Shown here: positions 40,349-50,635 of the stretch, in pieces
Numbering within the stretch: the first letter of the stretch is position 1
How the letters are laid out: every line of letters starts with the position of its first letter
From: Fructobacillus apis
Lineage (GTDB): Bacteria; Bacillota; Bacilli; Lactobacillales; Lactobacillaceae
Assembly (NCBI RefSeq): GCF_023893635.1
Contig: NZ_JAMWYK010000005.1
Span: forward strand, 1-64,000
Length of the DNA: 64,000 nt
Direction: 5' to 3'
Notes under the pieces: model-generated
The model's database searches: none
Told to the model about the DNA's origin: nothing
The model's input: only the letters and a program-made list of their open reading frames with translations
Position numbers and translations under genes: made by a program

Positions 40349-42376
40349 ATGAAAACATTTTTAAACATTGGAGCGTTATTCCGCTACCAACAAAGTAAAA
40401 CTTTTATCATGTCGCTTTCCATGGCGGCGGTTGTGACCTTGCTTTCATTGATTTTGGCAAGCATGTACAGCGTGCTTTTTGGATTCATTTGGTTCATCTT
40501 GCTCTTATTGATGGCAGCTGTTTTAATCCGCCAATTGATTCTGGCGAGTCAGGATTCCGAATCCTATTTGGATGAGCTGACCTACCGCGTGAAAAACGGC
40601 CAACAAGAAGCCATTTTGAAAATGCCACTCGGAATCATCCTTTTGGACGGTGACCGTGTGGTTTGGGTGAATCCATACTTGCAAGAACTGTTGAAGGAAC
40701 GAGATTTAATCGGGTCTTCACTTTCAGAAGAGGAACCGGAACTCGGCGAAGCAATGGCAAAGGAAGACGAAGAATCAACCATCGACTGGTTGGGGCGTTC
40801 CTTTGTGGTTGACTACCAAGCCGAGCTCGGGGCCTTGTACTTAATGGATTCTTCTGAAAACGTGGCTTTGAAGCAAGACCTAGATGACCATCGTTTGGTA
40901 ACGGGAATTGTTTCCGTCGATAACTACGAAGAAGTGACGGAAGGAATGCTGGATTCCGAAACGTCGAAGTTGCGGACGGAAGTGACCGGTCAGTTGACTG
41001 ACTGGGCGCAAAAATACCGTCTCTATGTTCGTCGCCTCTCGCCAATTTCTTACCTCTTGATGGGTTATCAAGAAGATTTGAAGAAGGCTGAAGACGACAA
41101 GTTCTCCATCGTAAAGATTGTACGTGAAGCCACGGCACAGCAAAATTCACCATTGACCCTTTCGATGGGAATCGCCTACGGAGAACAAGACATTAACTCC
41201 CTTGTTCAATTGGCACAGACAAATCTCGACTTGGCCCTCGGACGTGGTGGAGATCAAGTGGTTGTGAAGGCAGAAGATGCCCCTGCTCGTTTCTACGGTG
41301 GAACAACCAACCCGATGGAAAAGCGGACGCGTGTGCGTGCTCGTGTGATTTCACAGACCGTTTCCGAGTTGATCGACCAGGCCGACCAGGTCTTTGTCGT
41401 TGGACATAAGATGCCCGACTTGGATGCTGTTGGATCAGCCATGGGACTGTGGCGCTTTAGCCAGACCCGTGAAAAGAAGGCCTTTGTTGTTGTCGATGAA
41501 GAAAACATCTACTCCGACATTCAGTCCTTACTGAAGGCGGTTCGCAACACGGATCCTGAAGATGCGGAGCCAGGTGTGAACCTGGGGGCATCCGTCATCG
41601 CAGAAAAGGATGCCTTGGAACGCGCAACGGATCGTTCGCTCTTGATTTTGGTTGACCACGCGCGTGAAGCGTTGACTGGTGCACCAGAACTTTTGCACGA
41701 GTTGGACGAACACCTGGTAGTTGTTGACCACCATCGTTTGGCGGAAAACGGATTGACGGAAAAGCCAATCCTTTCATACATCGAACCATACGCGTCATCA
41801 ACTTCAGAATTGGTGACGGAATTGTTGCAGTACCAGAATCAAAAGGGTGCGCCAATCACGCGCTTGGAAGCAACCGCCATGCTTGGTGGAATCCAAGTCG
41901 ACACGAAGAACTTCGTCTTACGGACGGGTTCTCGTACCTTCGACGCGGCTTCTTACCTGCGTGCCAACGGGGCCGACAGTGAATTGATTCAATCCTTCTT
42001 GAAGGAAAAGTTCTCAGACTTCAAGGCGCGTGCTGAGTTGATTTCAGCTGCCGAAGTGAAGAATGAAGCAGCCATTTCGGTTGGTGATAACGAGAAGGTT
42101 TACCCTGGTGTTATCACGGCTCAGGCTGCCGATGAATTGCTTCAAATCGAAGGCGTCAAGGCTTCCTTTGTTTTGACAAAGCGGGATGATGGACGTGTTG
42201 GGATTTCTGCTCGTTCAAACGGGGACTTCAACGTTCAAACCGTTATGGAAGACTTGGGTGGTGGTGGCCACTTGTCCAACGCCGCCACGCAGATGGCCGA
42301 CGTCACAACGCAGGAAGCGTATGAAAAGTTGGTTCAAGCCATCGAAGGTCAGGAAGAAGAGGAAGCGGCTAACTAA
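40349..42376 (+). CDS. gdpP: c-di-AMP phosphodiesterase GdpP (DHH/DHHA1)
   Basis: 675 residues: two N-terminal helices (residues 20-70), a degenerate PAS region (80-160), a degenerate GGDEF domain (175-310), then DHH (VVGHKMPDLDAVGSA near 352; VVVDHHR near 460) and DHHA1 (GGGGHLSNAA near 638). It hydrolyses the second messenger c-di-AMP, which controls K+ and wall homeostasis. The gdpP-rplI-dnaB order is conserved in Firmicutes. The ribosome binding site is weak (GAGG). Confidence 0.95.
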   Translation: MKTFLNIGALFRYQQSKTFIMSLSMAAVVTLLSLILASMYSVLFGFIWFILLLLMAAVLIRQLILASQDSESYLDELTYRVKNGQQEAILKMPLGIILLDGDRVVWVNPYLQELLKERDLIGSSLSEEEPELGEAMAKEDEESTIDWLGRSFVVDYQAELGALYLMDSSENVALKQDLDDHRLVTGIVSVDNYEEVTEGMLDSETSKLRTEVTGQLTDWAQKYRLYVRRLSPISYLLMGYQEDLKKAEDDKFSIVKIVREATAQQNSPLTLSMGIAYGEQDINSLVQLAQTNLDLALGRGGDQVVVKAEDAPARFYGGTTNPMEKRTRVRARVISQTVSELIDQADQVFVVGHKMPDLDAVGSAMGLWRFSQTREKKAFVVVDEENIYSDIQSLLKAVRNTDPEDAEPGVNLGASVIAEKDALERATDRSLLILVDHAREALTGAPELLHELDEHLVVVDHHRLAENGLTEKPILSYIEPYASSTSELVTELLQYQNQKGAPITRLEATAMLGGIQVDTKNFVLRTGSRTFDAASYLRANGADSELIQSFLKEKFSDFKARAELISAAEVKNEAAISVGDNEKVYPGVITAQAADELLQIEGVKASFVLTKRDDGRVGISARSNGDFNVQTVMEDLGGGGHLSNAATQMADVTTQEAYEKLVQAIEGQEEEEAAN

Positions 42377-42434
42377 AAGCTGCTGTATAATATAGAAAAG
42401 AATGCGGGACTGAGTCCCCTTAGAGGAGGCAGAT

Positions 42435-42887
42435 ATGCAAGTAGTATTCTTGGAAGACGTAAAGGGTCGTGGTAAGAAGGGCGAAGTAAAAAACGTCCCT
42501 GATGGCTACGCAAACAACTTCTTGATTAAGAACAAGAAGGCAGAGCCTGCCACTGGAAAGAACTTGGGTGCTGTAAAGGGGCGCCAAAAGGCTGAAGAAA
42601 AGCAAGCGGCTGCTGAATTGGCCGCTGCAAAGGACTTGAAGGCCATGTTGGAAGACGACAAGACAGTCGTCACGATCCCAGGTAAGGCCGGAACGGACGG
42701 TCGTTTGTTCGGTGCCGTTTCAACGAAGCAGATTGCTGCCGAATTGGAAAAGCAATACAAGGTGAAAATCGACAAGCGTAAGTTGTTGTTGAACCAACCA
42801 ATCCACGCCATGGGATTCACTTCAGTACCAGTTAAGCTACACAAGGAAGTTCAAGCCGAACTCCGCGTACACGTTAAAGAGGGGTAA
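42435..42887 (+). CDS. rplI: 50S ribosomal protein L9
   Basis: 150 residues. The N-terminal block [19 protein letters not shown] and GYANNFLI are diagnostic. GAGGAGG precedes the ATG. A TATAAT at 42389-42394 and a small GGGAC/GTCCC hairpin at 42408-42420 suggest an internal promoter and leader. Confidence 0.97.
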   Translation: MQVVFLEDVKGRGKKGEVKNVPDGYANNFLIKNKKAEPATGKNLGAVKGRQKAEEKQAAAELAAAKDLKAMLEDDKTVVTIPGKAGTDGRLFGAVSTKQIAAELEKQYKVKIDKRKLLLNQPIHAMGFTSVPVKLHKEVQAELRVHVKEG

Positions 42888-42890
42888 TTT

Positions 42891-44387
42891 ATGGCCGACG
42901 TTTCATTAATGGCCAACGAATATCGCCAAGCGCCTCAAGACATCGAAGCTGAAAAAGCCGTCCTTGGGGCGATTCTCTTTGATGTTTCTTCTGACTCAGC
43001 GATGGTGACCGCCGAATCAATCTTGGATGCCAAGGACTTTTACCGCAGTGCCCACCAAGAGATTTTCAAGGCGATGCACTTGCTCGTATCAGAGAGTCGG
43101 CCAATTGATATCCTGACCTTGCAGGACAAGTTGAACGGTGAGGGACAACTGGAAAACGTTGGAGGTTTAGCCTACCTTTCCGAGTTGTCTGAATCCACTG
43201 CGTCTGCTGCTAACTTGAAGCACTACGCCTCCATTGTTCACGAAAAGGCAGTTTTGCGCCGTTTGATTGAATCACTCACGAAGTCGATGTCATTGGCATA
43301 CGACGGTGGGAAGAATTCAACCGAACTGTTAGAAGAAGTGTCACACGAAGTTGACCAATTGGCGTCCAACCGTGGAAACGATGAACTTCGTCCAATCAAA
43401 GAAGTGATTGACGAATTCAACGCGAACTTGGAAGAAGCTTCAAAGAACGAATCCGACGTTGTCGGACTCGCGACGGGGTACCAAGAACTTGATAAGTTGA
43501 CCCACGGATTCCGGGAAGATCAAATGATTGTTATCGGGGCGCGTCCTGCCGTTGGTAAGACGGCCTTTGTGTTGAACATGGCGCGTAACGCAGCCAAGTC
43601 CGAAAAGGTTCCCGTTGTGATTTTCTCACTGGAAATGGGAGCTGTTGATTTGGTTACCCGTTTGGTCGCCGCCGAAGGTGGAATTGATTCCAACCATTTG
43701 ACGACTGGTCAGATGACAAAGGAAGACTGGTCAACGTTAACGGTTGCCACGAATTCATTGGCCCAGATGAAGATTTACATGGATGACACGCCTGGAATCC
43801 GAATAACGCAAATCGCTGCCAAGTTGCGTCAGTTGGAAAAAGACTTGCTTTCAAGCATGTCCGAAGAAGACCGAATCAAGGATCCACATCCTTTGGGAAT
43901 GGTCGTGATTGATTACTTGGGGCTGATCGAATCAGGAAACACCGAGAGTCGTCAGCAGGCGGTTTCTGAAGTTTCTCGTTCTATCAAGAAGCTGGCAAAG
44001 GAATTGCACACGCCAATCGTTGCCCTGGCCCAGCTTTCCCGTGGAGTGGAACAGCGAACGGACAAGCGTCCGGTCCTTTCCGATTTACGTGAATCTGGTT
44101 CTATCGAACAGGATGCCGACATCGTTGGCTTTTTATACCGTGATGACTACTACCGAAGCGACGGTGAGGATGATTCCGGTCCGGTTGAAGAAGAACCGGA
44201 GCAAGAGTCAGTACCCATTGAAGTCATTTTGGAAAAGAACCGTGCGGGTGCACGAGGAACGGCGACGTTGATGTTTAACAAGCCGACCTTTAAGTTCGCG
44301 GACCGAGCACCGGGCTACCGGGATGAAAATCCATACGGCCAAGCGCCGTTGCCCCCAATCCCGCCTGAAACCTCTAACGGTTATTAA
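42891..44387 (+). CDS. dnaB: Replicative DNA helicase
   Basis: 498 residues. The N-terminal domain (APQDIEAEKAVLGAILF) is followed by the RecA-like motor with Walker A GARPAVGKTAF near residue 222 and VVIDYLGLI near residue 342. It unwinds DNA at the fork (named dnaC in Bacillus). The C-terminal linker has an acidic stretch (residues ~425-443). The gene starts 3 nt after rplI; its GAGGGG overlaps the rplI stop. Confidence 0.97.
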   Translation: MADVSLMANEYRQAPQDIEAEKAVLGAILFDVSSDSAMVTAESILDAKDFYRSAHQEIFKAMHLLVSESRPIDILTLQDKLNGEGQLENVGGLAYLSELSESTASAANLKHYASIVHEKAVLRRLIESLTKSMSLAYDGGKNSTELLEEVSHEVDQLASNRGNDELRPIKEVIDEFNANLEEASKNESDVVGLATGYQELDKLTHGFREDQMIVIGARPAVGKTAFVLNMARNAAKSEKVPVVIFSLEMGAVDLVTRLVAAEGGIDSNHLTTGQMTKEDWSTLTVATNSLAQMKIYMDDTPGIRITQIAAKLRQLEKDLLSSMSEEDRIKDPHPLGMVVIDYLGLIESGNTESRQQAVSEVSRSIKKLAKELHTPIVALAQLSRGVEQRTDKRPVLSDLRESGSIEQDADIVGFLYRDDYYRSDGEDDSGPVEEEPEQESVPIEVILEKNRAGARGTATLMFNKPTFKFADRAPGYRDENPYGQAPLPPIPPETSNGY

Positions 44388-44392
44388 GCAAA

Positions 44393-44427
44393 ATAAAAAA
44401 GCACATCATTCGATGTGCTTTTTTTAT
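44393..44427. terminator. Bidirectional terminator after dnaB
   Basis: AAAAGCACATC/GATGTGCTTTT stem with an ATTC loop, T or A tracts both sides. Confidence 0.92.
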
Positions 44428-44432
44428 TTGGA

Positions 44433-44933
44433 TTAGCTTTCGGTTAATTCTTCAAAGGAGGCGCCAATCATGTTGGCTAAGTCCTGTGGATTCATCTTAT
44501 CAGAATGACCGAGTTCACCGGCTGAGACCATGAAGAAGTCCTTGTGCTCCGCCTGTTGTGCGAGATAGATGGGAAAGCCTTTGTTCTGCCAAATCCCAAC
44601 GGGGTTATTTGCCCCATGAACATAGCCGGTCGTCTTTTCCAGTTCCTTTTGAGGGAGCATGTGCACTTTCTTATTCCCAGATACAGAAGCGAGTTTTTTG
44701 AGGTCGAGTCGCTCCGTGAGGGGCACGACGGCAACGACGGGCCCCGTTTTATCACCCTTAGCAGCCAGCGTCTTGTAGATGTCGGACTCCTCGATACCGA
44801 GCTCTTCAAAACGGGCGGCCTTTTCCTCTTCGCTCAGTTCAAGCGCGTTAATCTTCATCGGCTCGTACGCCACACCGTGCTTCTCGAGCACCTGTTCCGG
44901 TAATGTTTTTTTGTCTTTTTTCTTCTTTGCCAT
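44433..44933 (-). CDS. ybaK: YbaK/EbsC-type aminoacyl-tRNA deacylase
   Basis: 166 residues. The YbaK fold is shown by TLAAKGDKTGPVVAVVPL and by GYVHGANNPVGIWQNK, the catalytic loop region. Such enzymes hydrolyse Cys-tRNA(Pro) or similar mischarged tRNAs. The N-terminus is Lys-rich. Convergent with dnaB. Confidence 0.9.
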   Translation of the reverse strand: MAKKKKDKKTLPEQVLEKHGVAYEPMKINALELSEEEKAARFEELGIEESDIYKTLAAKGDKTGPVVAVVPLTERLDLKKLASVSGNKKVHMLPQKELEKTTGYVHGANNPVGIWQNKGFPIYLAQQAEHKDFFMVSAGELGHSDKMNPQDLANMIGASFEELTES

Positions 44934-44973
44934 AGGGTTATTTTAGCACAATTTGGTAAAGTCGAAAGCGCCT

Positions 44974-45018
44974 CGGACAACCAATTGGAGAACTGGTCCG
45001 ACCAATTCGTGATAAAAT
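44974..45018 (+). promoter_or_regulatory. gntR promoter with operator-like palindrome
   Basis: TGGTC-C-GACCA lies at 44995-45005, embedded in CTGGTCCGACCAATT, with ATTGG and CGGAC half-sites upstream. TAAAAT follows at 45013-45018, only 7 bases before the ATG. The half-sites match those of the palindrome before xfp, so the GntR product probably represses itself. Confidence 0.65.
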
Positions 45019-45024
45019 GGAGCC

Positions 45025-45753
45025 ATGACAGAAGCTAAATACGTGGCTGTTCAAGCCGACATCAAATCAAAAATTTACCAGGGGGCTTATCCAGACTTGA
45101 AGCTCCCGGACGAACGTTCCATGGCCGAGGAGTACGGTGTGTCCCGTTCTTCCATCAAACGTGCGTTAAACGTGTTGGTCCAACAGGGAATCATCTTCAA
45201 AAAGCGCGGCTCCGGAACCTTCGTGAACCCGCTTTATTTGAAGAACCAAGCCATCTTCCAACACGAAGGATCGAACTTGGGCGTGTCCGACTCCTTTCGG
45301 ATTAACGGGCAGGCGCCATCAATCGAACTCCTGGATTTCCGAGTTATTCAAGCGACTCCGGAACAGCAATCCGCCTTGTTTTTAAACGACGGAGATTTCG
45401 TGTACGAAATTAAGCGACTGCGTAAGTTGGACGGCGTGCCCTTCATGATTGAGTACGGTTACGTGCCCATCGCCCTTCTTCCTGGATTGAAGAAGGGGGA
45501 TGTCACGCAATCCATCTACGGCTATGTCGAAAAGGAAAAGCAACGAAAGGTAACGCGTTCCTTCATGACCATCATGGCCGCGCCTTCAAACGATGAGGAA
45601 CAAGAGCTGTTGCAGCTAAAGAAGACGGAGCCGGTCGGAATCATGGAAGGAATTTTCTTCATGGACGACGGGACACCGTTGGAATACGCTAACATGCGAT
45701 TGCACTATGAATACTTGCGTTATAACGCCTTTGTTTCGCTTGGCTCAGAATAA
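45025..45753 (+). CDS. GntR family regulator (HutC/UTRA type), likely xfp regulator
   Basis: 242 residues: winged helix at residues 8-75 (DERSMAEEYGVSRSSIKRAL) and a UTRA ligand domain (residues 95-235). It lies directly before the phosphoketolase gene on the same strand, and both promoters carry TTGG-TCC-type palindromes. Related regulators sense sugar phosphates, so a phosphoketolase-pathway metabolite is plausible. The transcript may be leaderless: the GGAG is only two bases from the ATG. Confidence 0.88.
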   Translation: MTEAKYVAVQADIKSKIYQGAYPDLKLPDERSMAEEYGVSRSSIKRALNVLVQQGIIFKKRGSGTFVNPLYLKNQAIFQHEGSNLGVSDSFRINGQAPSIELLDFRVIQATPEQQSALFLNDGDFVYEIKRLRKLDGVPFMIEYGYVPIALLPGLKKGDVTQSIYGYVEKEKQRKVTRSFMTIMAAPSNDEEQELLQLKKTEPVGIMEGIFFMDDGTPLEYANMRLHYEYLRYNAFVSLGSE

Positions 45754-45770
45754 GAATTGAAAGCGGTAAT

Positions 45771-45788
45771 AATTGGACCGGTCCAATT
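45771..45788 (+). promoter_or_regulatory. 18-bp perfect palindrome upstream of xfp (GntR operator candidate)
   Basis: AATTGGACCGGTCCAATT is a perfect palindrome. A related partial site AGTTGGTCCCAAG lies at 45817-45829, closer to the -35. Confidence 0.75.
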
Positions 45789-45841
45789 AAAATTTAAATG
45801 CAACCAAAATCGAGAAAGTTGGTCCCAAGCGTCGTTTTTTC

Positions 45842-45870
45842 TTGAATCACCATTTATCACTCGATATAAT
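45842..45870 (+). promoter_or_regulatory. xfp promoter
   Basis: TTGAAT (45842-45847), 17 bp, perfect TATAAT (45865-45870). The 5' UTR carries a hairpin (GAGGAACGC/GCGTCCTTC, about 45892-45914) that hides a decoy GGAGG. Confidence 0.8.
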
Positions 45871-45941
45871 GTACTTGTAAATATTTAATCGGAGGAACGC
45901 ATAAGCGTCCTTCGTGTAAAGAAAAAAGGAGTACTATTTAC

Positions 45942-48395
45942 ATGGTTGATTACAACTCAAAAGAGTACTTGGAACTCGTTGATAAGTGGTGGCGCGCAAC
46001 CAACTACTTGTCAGCTGGGATGATTTTTTTGAAGTCAAACCCATTGTTCTCAGTTACTAAGACGCCAATTCAAGCTGAAGACGTGAAGGTTAAGCCTATC
46101 GGGCACTGGGGAACGATCTCTGGTCAAACTTTCTTGTACGCTCACGCAAACCGTCTGATCAACAAGTATGACTTGAACATGTTCTACATCGGTGGACCAG
46201 GACACGGTGGCCAGGTAATGGTTACGAACGCCTACCTCGATGGTGAATATACTGAAGACTACCCAGAAGTTACGCAAGACTTGAAGGGTATGTCAACGTT
46301 GTTCAAGCGCTTCTCATTCCCAGGTGGAATTGGTTCTCACATGACGGCCCAAACACCAGGTTCTTTGCACGAAGGTGGAGAATTGGGATACTCATTGTCT
46401 CACGCCTACGGTGCTGTTTTGGATAACCCTGACCAAATTGCTTTCGCAGTTGTTGGTGATGGTGAAGCCGAAACTGGTCCATCAATGACTTCATGGCACT
46501 CAATCAAGTTCTTGAACGCCAAGAACGACGGTGCTGTTTTGCCAATCTTGGACTTGAACGGATTTAAGATTTCTAACCCAACTGTCTTCTCACGTATGTC
46601 AGACGAAGAAATCACGAACTTCTTCAAGGGTCTTGGATTCTCAGCTCGTTTCATCGAAAACGACGACATCCACGACTACATGGCTTACCACGAAAAGACT
46701 GCTAAGGTCATGGACGAAGCTATCGAAGACATCCAAGCTATCCAAAAGGATGCCCGTGAAAACGGTAAGTACGAAGATGGTTCAATCCCTGCATGGCCTG
46801 TAATCATCGCTCGCTTGCCAAAGGGTTGGGGTGGACCAACGCACGACCAAAAGGGAATGCCAATCGAAGATTCATTCCGTGCCCACCAAGTTCCATTGCC
46901 TCTTGGCCAAAACAACTTGGAAACGTTGCCACAATTCGAAGAATGGATGAACTCATACATGCCTGAAGAATTGTTCAACGCTGATGGTTCATTGAAGGAT
47001 GAATTGAAGGCAATCGCTCCTAAGGGCGACAAGCGTATGTCAGCTAACCCAATCGCTAACGGTGGACGTAAGCGTGGGGAAGCCTTGAAGGACTTGGATT
47101 TGCCAAACTGGCGCGACTACACGAACGACATCAACGATGACAACCGTGGAACTTTGTTGCCAGATGGAAACCGCAACATGGACATGTTCACTTTGTCAAC
47201 TTACCTTGAAAAGGTAATGCAAATGAACCCTAAGTCATTCCGTGTATTCGGTCCTGACGAAACGATGTCAAACCGTTTGTGGTCATTGTTCGACACGACT
47301 AACCGTCAATGGATGGAAGAAGTGAAGAACCCTAACGATCAATTCGAAGCTCCAGAAGGTCGTATTTTGGATGCTCAATTGTCAGAACACCAAGCTGAAG
47401 GTTGGTTGGAAGGTTACACGTTGACTGGACGTGTTGGAATCTTCGCATCATACGAATCATTCTTGCGTGTTGTTGACTCAATGATCACTCAACACTTCAA
47501 GTGGTTGCGTCACGCCTCAGAACAAGCATGGCGTAACGACTACCCATCATTGAACTTGATTTCAACTTCTACTGCATTCCAGCAAGATCACAACGGTTAC
47601 ACTCACCAAGATCCTGGTATGTTGACTCACTTGTCAGAAAAGAAGTCAAACTTCATCCGTCAATACTTGCCTGCCGATGGTAACGCTACTTTGGCTGTTA
47701 TGGAACGTGCGTTCTCAGAACACTCAAAGGTTAACCACATGGTTATCTCAAAGCAACCACGTCAACAATGGTTCTCAGCTGCTGAAGCTGAAGTCCTTGC
47801 TAACGAAGGTTTGAAGACGATTGACTGGGCATCTACTGCACCTTCTGGTGACGTAGACATCACGTTTGCATCTGCTGGTACTGAACCAACGATCGAAACG
47901 TTGGCAGCTTTGTGGTTGGTTAACCAAGCCTTCCCAGAAGTTAAGTTCCGTTACGTAAACGTTGTTGAATTGCTCCGTTTGCAAAAGAAGTCAGAATCAG
48001 CTGGTAACGACGAACGTGAATTGTCAGCCGAAGACTTCGACAAGTACTTCCAAGCTGATACACCAGTTATCTTCGGATTCCACGGATACGAAAACTTGGT
48101 TGAATCATTCTTCTTCGAACGTAAGTTCCGCGGCGATGTATACGTTCACGGATACCGTGAAGATGGTGACATCACGACGACTTATGACATGCGTGTTTAC
48201 TCACACCTTGACCGCTTCCACCAAGCTAAGGAAGCCGTTGAAGTTCTTTCAGGACGTGGCGTAATCGAACAAGCTGCTGCTGATACGTTCATCGCAAAGA
48301 TGGATGACATCTTGGCAAAGCACTTCAAGGTTACCCGTGAAGAAGGACATGACATTGAAGAATTCACGAAGTGGCAATGGTCAGCTTTGAAGTAA
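45942..48395 (+). CDS. xfp: Xylulose-5-phosphate/fructose-6-phosphate phosphoketolase
   Basis: 817 residues, full length. It splits xylulose-5-P with phosphate into acetyl-P and glyceraldehyde-3-P using TPP, the key step of heterolactic fermentation. TPP-binding [11 protein letters not shown] lies near residue 175, with GGPGHGGQ near residue 84 and [11 protein letters not shown] near residue 127. Codon use is extremely biased (TTG Leu, AAC Asn), as expected for an abundant enzyme. AAAGGAG lies ten bases before the ATG. Regulated probably by the adjacent GntR protein. Confidence 0.97.
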   Translation: MVDYNSKEYLELVDKWWRATNYLSAGMIFLKSNPLFSVTKTPIQAEDVKVKPIGHWGTISGQTFLYAHANRLINKYDLNMFYIGGPGHGGQVMVTNAYLDGEYTEDYPEVTQDLKGMSTLFKRFSFPGGIGSHMTAQTPGSLHEGGELGYSLSHAYGAVLDNPDQIAFAVVGDGEAETGPSMTSWHSIKFLNAKNDGAVLPILDLNGFKISNPTVFSRMSDEEITNFFKGLGFSARFIENDDIHDYMAYHEKTAKVMDEAIEDIQAIQKDARENGKYEDGSIPAWPVIIARLPKGWGGPTHDQKGMPIEDSFRAHQVPLPLGQNNLETLPQFEEWMNSYMPEELFNADGSLKDELKAIAPKGDKRMSANPIANGGRKRGEALKDLDLPNWRDYTNDINDDNRGTLLPDGNRNMDMFTLSTYLEKVMQMNPKSFRVFGPDETMSNRLWSLFDTTNRQWMEEVKNPNDQFEAPEGRILDAQLSEHQAEGWLEGYTLTGRVGIFASYESFLRVVDSMITQHFKWLRHASEQAWRNDYPSLNLISTSTAFQQDHNGYTHQDPGMLTHLSEKKSNFIRQYLPADGNATLAVMERAFSEHSKVNHMVISKQPRQQWFSAAEAEVLANEGLKTIDWASTAPSGDVDITFASAGTEPTIETLAALWLVNQAFPEVKFRYVNVVELLRLQKKSESAGNDERELSAEDFDKYFQADTPVIFGFHGYENLVESFFFERKFRGDVYVHGYREDGDITTTYDMRVYSHLDRFHQAKEAVEVLSGRGVIEQAAADTFIAKMDDILAKHFKVTREEGHDIEEFTKWQWSALK

Positions 48396-48408
48396 GCTGA
48401 ACACCTCT

Positions 48409-48441
48409 TCAAAAAGAGCGAGCGAAAGCTCGTTCTTTTTT
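48409..48441 (+). terminator. xfp terminator
   Basis: AAAGAGCGAGC/GCTCGTTCTTT stem, GAAA loop, T7. Confidence 0.92.
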
Positions 48442-48500
48442 TATACAAAAAGACCGGGAAATTCTGCTATAATAGCCCTAATTGAGGAAGGAAGACCGCT

Positions 48501-49319
48501 ATGAATACGATTAAATTGATTTCGATTGATATTGACGGAACACTTTTGAACGATAACCGGGAAATTACGCCCGCTGTTAAAAAGGCTGTGCAGGAAGCAA
48601 CGGCCAAGGGAATCTACGTTGTCATTACAACTGGACGTCCTGCAACGGGAGTGAAAAAAGTTCTTTCTGATCTCGAACTTATTGCGGAAGATCAGTACGT
48701 GATTACCCACAACGGAGGGGTAGCCCGTTCAACGGATCACGCAAATGATGTTTATCATGAAGAGTTACCCTGGGATTTGTTCGAGGAGGCTTTGACTTTT
48801 GCAAAGGAAAAAAAGGCCTACTTGCAAGTTGAATCCGACGAGTATGCCTACACGTTGAACCGGGAATCCAACGTCTTTGTCGCACAAGAAAACTTCGTTG
48901 TGCAGTTGCCTTTGAAGACGGTTGATTCCGTTGATGAATTGAAAGACGTGCCTTTCGTTAAGGCCATGATCATTGGGACAGAAGATGACATGGACCGGAT
49001 TCAAGCGGCCGTTCCAGCAGACTTGAAAGAACGTGCGAACGTCGTTCGCTCAACGCCAAATAACTTGGAGTTTATGAACAAGATTGCTTCCAAGGGGAAC
49101 GCCATGTTGGCATTGGCTGACAAGCTTGGTATCAAGCAAGAAGAAACAATGGCCATCGGTGATCAAGAAAACGACGTTACGATGATCAAAGCGGCCGGTA
49201 TCGGTGTGGCTATGGGAAACGCCGTACCATTGATTAAGAATGCTGCCGACGTTGAAACGACGGATAACAACCATGATGGGGTTGCAAACGCCATTGAAAA
49301 GTATGCCTTGGGTAAGTGA
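48501..49319 (+). CDS. Cof-type HAD-IIB phosphatase
   Basis: 272 residues. HAD motifs: DIDGTLLND near residue 9, TTGRPA near residue 41, Lys near residue 195 and GDQENDVTMIKAAG near residue 217. It dephosphorylates sugar phosphates, FMN or similar; substrate unknown. GAGGAAGGAAG before the ATG and TATAAT upstream. Confidence 0.92.
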   Translation: MNTIKLISIDIDGTLLNDNREITPAVKKAVQEATAKGIYVVITTGRPATGVKKVLSDLELIAEDQYVITHNGGVARSTDHANDVYHEELPWDLFEEALTFAKEKKAYLQVESDEYAYTLNRESNVFVAQENFVVQLPLKTVDSVDELKDVPFVKAMIIGTEDDMDRIQAAVPADLKERANVVRSTPNNLEFMNKIASKGNAMLALADKLGIKQEETMAIGDQENDVTMIKAAGIGVAMGNAVPLIKNAADVETTDNNHDGVANAIEKYALGK

Positions 49320-49344
49320 GGCATTATAAAGAATTATTTTTATT

Positions 49345-49380
49345 CAAGGAAGGGCTGATTTGAAATCGGTCCTTTTTTCT
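49345..49380 (+). terminator. Terminator after the HAD gene
   Basis: GGGCTGATT/AATCGGTCC-type imperfect stem followed by T6. Confidence 0.7.
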
Positions 49381-49447
49381 ATCCAGTTTTTAGTCAATTC
49401 TTGGTATAATAGACAATGAATTAGTCATTTTATGCTTGGAGTAGTCT

Positions 49448-50428
49448 ATGTCACAGTCAAATCTTAAACTTTTTTCCTTGTCATCGAACCATCCTTTAGC
49501 TGAAAAAATCGCAGCCGAAGTAGGTGTACCGCTTTCTGATATTTCCGTTAAGCGTTTTGCTGACGGTGAAGTGCAGATTAACATTGAAGAATCTGTTCGT
49601 GGTGCCAATGTTTTCGTTATCCAGTCAACATCACAGCCGGTTAATGACAACTTGATGGAACTCTTGATCATGATCGATGCGTTGAAGCGAGCATCTGCTG
49701 AACAAATCAACGTTGTTTTGCCTTACTACGGTTATGCTCGTCAAGACCGTAAGGCCCGTTCACGTGAACCAATCACTGCTAAGTTGGTTGCGAACATGAT
49801 TGAACGTGCTGGTGCTACGCGTGTGATGGCGCTTGATTTGCACGCAGCGCAAATTCAAGGGTTCTTCGATTTGCCAATGGATCACCTTCAAGGTGCGCCG
49901 CTCTTAGCTGACTACTTGATTGAAACGGGAATTGCCGATAAGGAAAACGCCGTTGTTGTCTCACCTGACCATGGTGGAATGACCCGTGCCCGTAATTTGA
50001 ACAACATGTTGGGCTTGGATGCACCCGTTGCTGTGATCGACAAGCGTCGTCCGAAGCCAAACGTGGCTGAGGTTGGTTCAATCGTTGGTGATGTTGCTGG
50101 AAAGACGGCAATCATGGTCGATGACATGATTGATACCGCCGGAACGATTACTCAAGGAGCACAACTGGTACTTGAACACGGTGCCAAGGAAGTTTATGTT
50201 GCCGCTTCTCACGCGGTCTTCTCAGGGCCTGCTTTGGAACGCTTGCAAAACTCCGTTTTCACGAAGGTTATCGTAACGGACTCTATCAATTTGCCAGACT
50301 CCAAGAAGTTCGACAAGTTGGAAATTGTGTCAGTTGGTGAATTGATTGGTGAAGCCATTCGTCGTGTATCCATGAACGAAGCCATTTCACCAATGTTCAA
50401 GCACCGTTTCCGTCGTCGTAATCAATAA
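49448..50428 (+). CDS. prs: Ribose-phosphate pyrophosphokinase
   Basis: 326 residues. It makes PRPP from ribose-5-P and ATP for nucleotide, His and Trp synthesis. Landmarks: [18 protein letters not shown] near residue 60, [10 protein letters not shown] near residue 97, the PRPP loop [10 protein letters not shown] near residue 223. TATAAT upstream; ribosome binding site TTGGAGTAG. The rpiA product can supply its substrate. Confidence 0.97.
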   Translation: MSQSNLKLFSLSSNHPLAEKIAAEVGVPLSDISVKRFADGEVQINIEESVRGANVFVIQSTSQPVNDNLMELLIMIDALKRASAEQINVVLPYYGYARQDRKARSREPITAKLVANMIERAGATRVMALDLHAAQIQGFFDLPMDHLQGAPLLADYLIETGIADKENAVVVSPDHGGMTRARNLNNMLGLDAPVAVIDKRRPKPNVAEVGSIVGDVAGKTAIMVDDMIDTAGTITQGAQLVLEHGAKEVYVAASHAVFSGPALERLQNSVFTKVIVTDSINLPDSKKFDKLEIVSVGELIGEAIRRVSMNEAISPMFKHRFRRRNQ

Positions 50429-50492
50429 GTAAAGTAAGTGATTTCAAGTACAAAATTGTCGTTTTCGTCTTTGAAATCAAAATGAAATAAAG

Positions 50493-50546
50493 CGGAAAGA
50501 GCCCTGTACAGGCAATGGTTTGCCTATGTACAGGGCTCTTTTTTAT
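50493..50546 (+). terminator. prs terminator
   Basis: AAAGAGCCCTGTACA/TGTACAGGGCTCTTT is a perfect 15-bp stem with a nested GGCA/TGCC hairpin, then a T tract. Confidence 0.93.
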
Positions 50547-50635
50547 GTGAGCAATATCGGTAAAAAAGTCAACATACGACGCAACTGTGTTACAATGACA
50601 CATATATAGTAATTTTTTAAATGGAGTGTGGGGTT

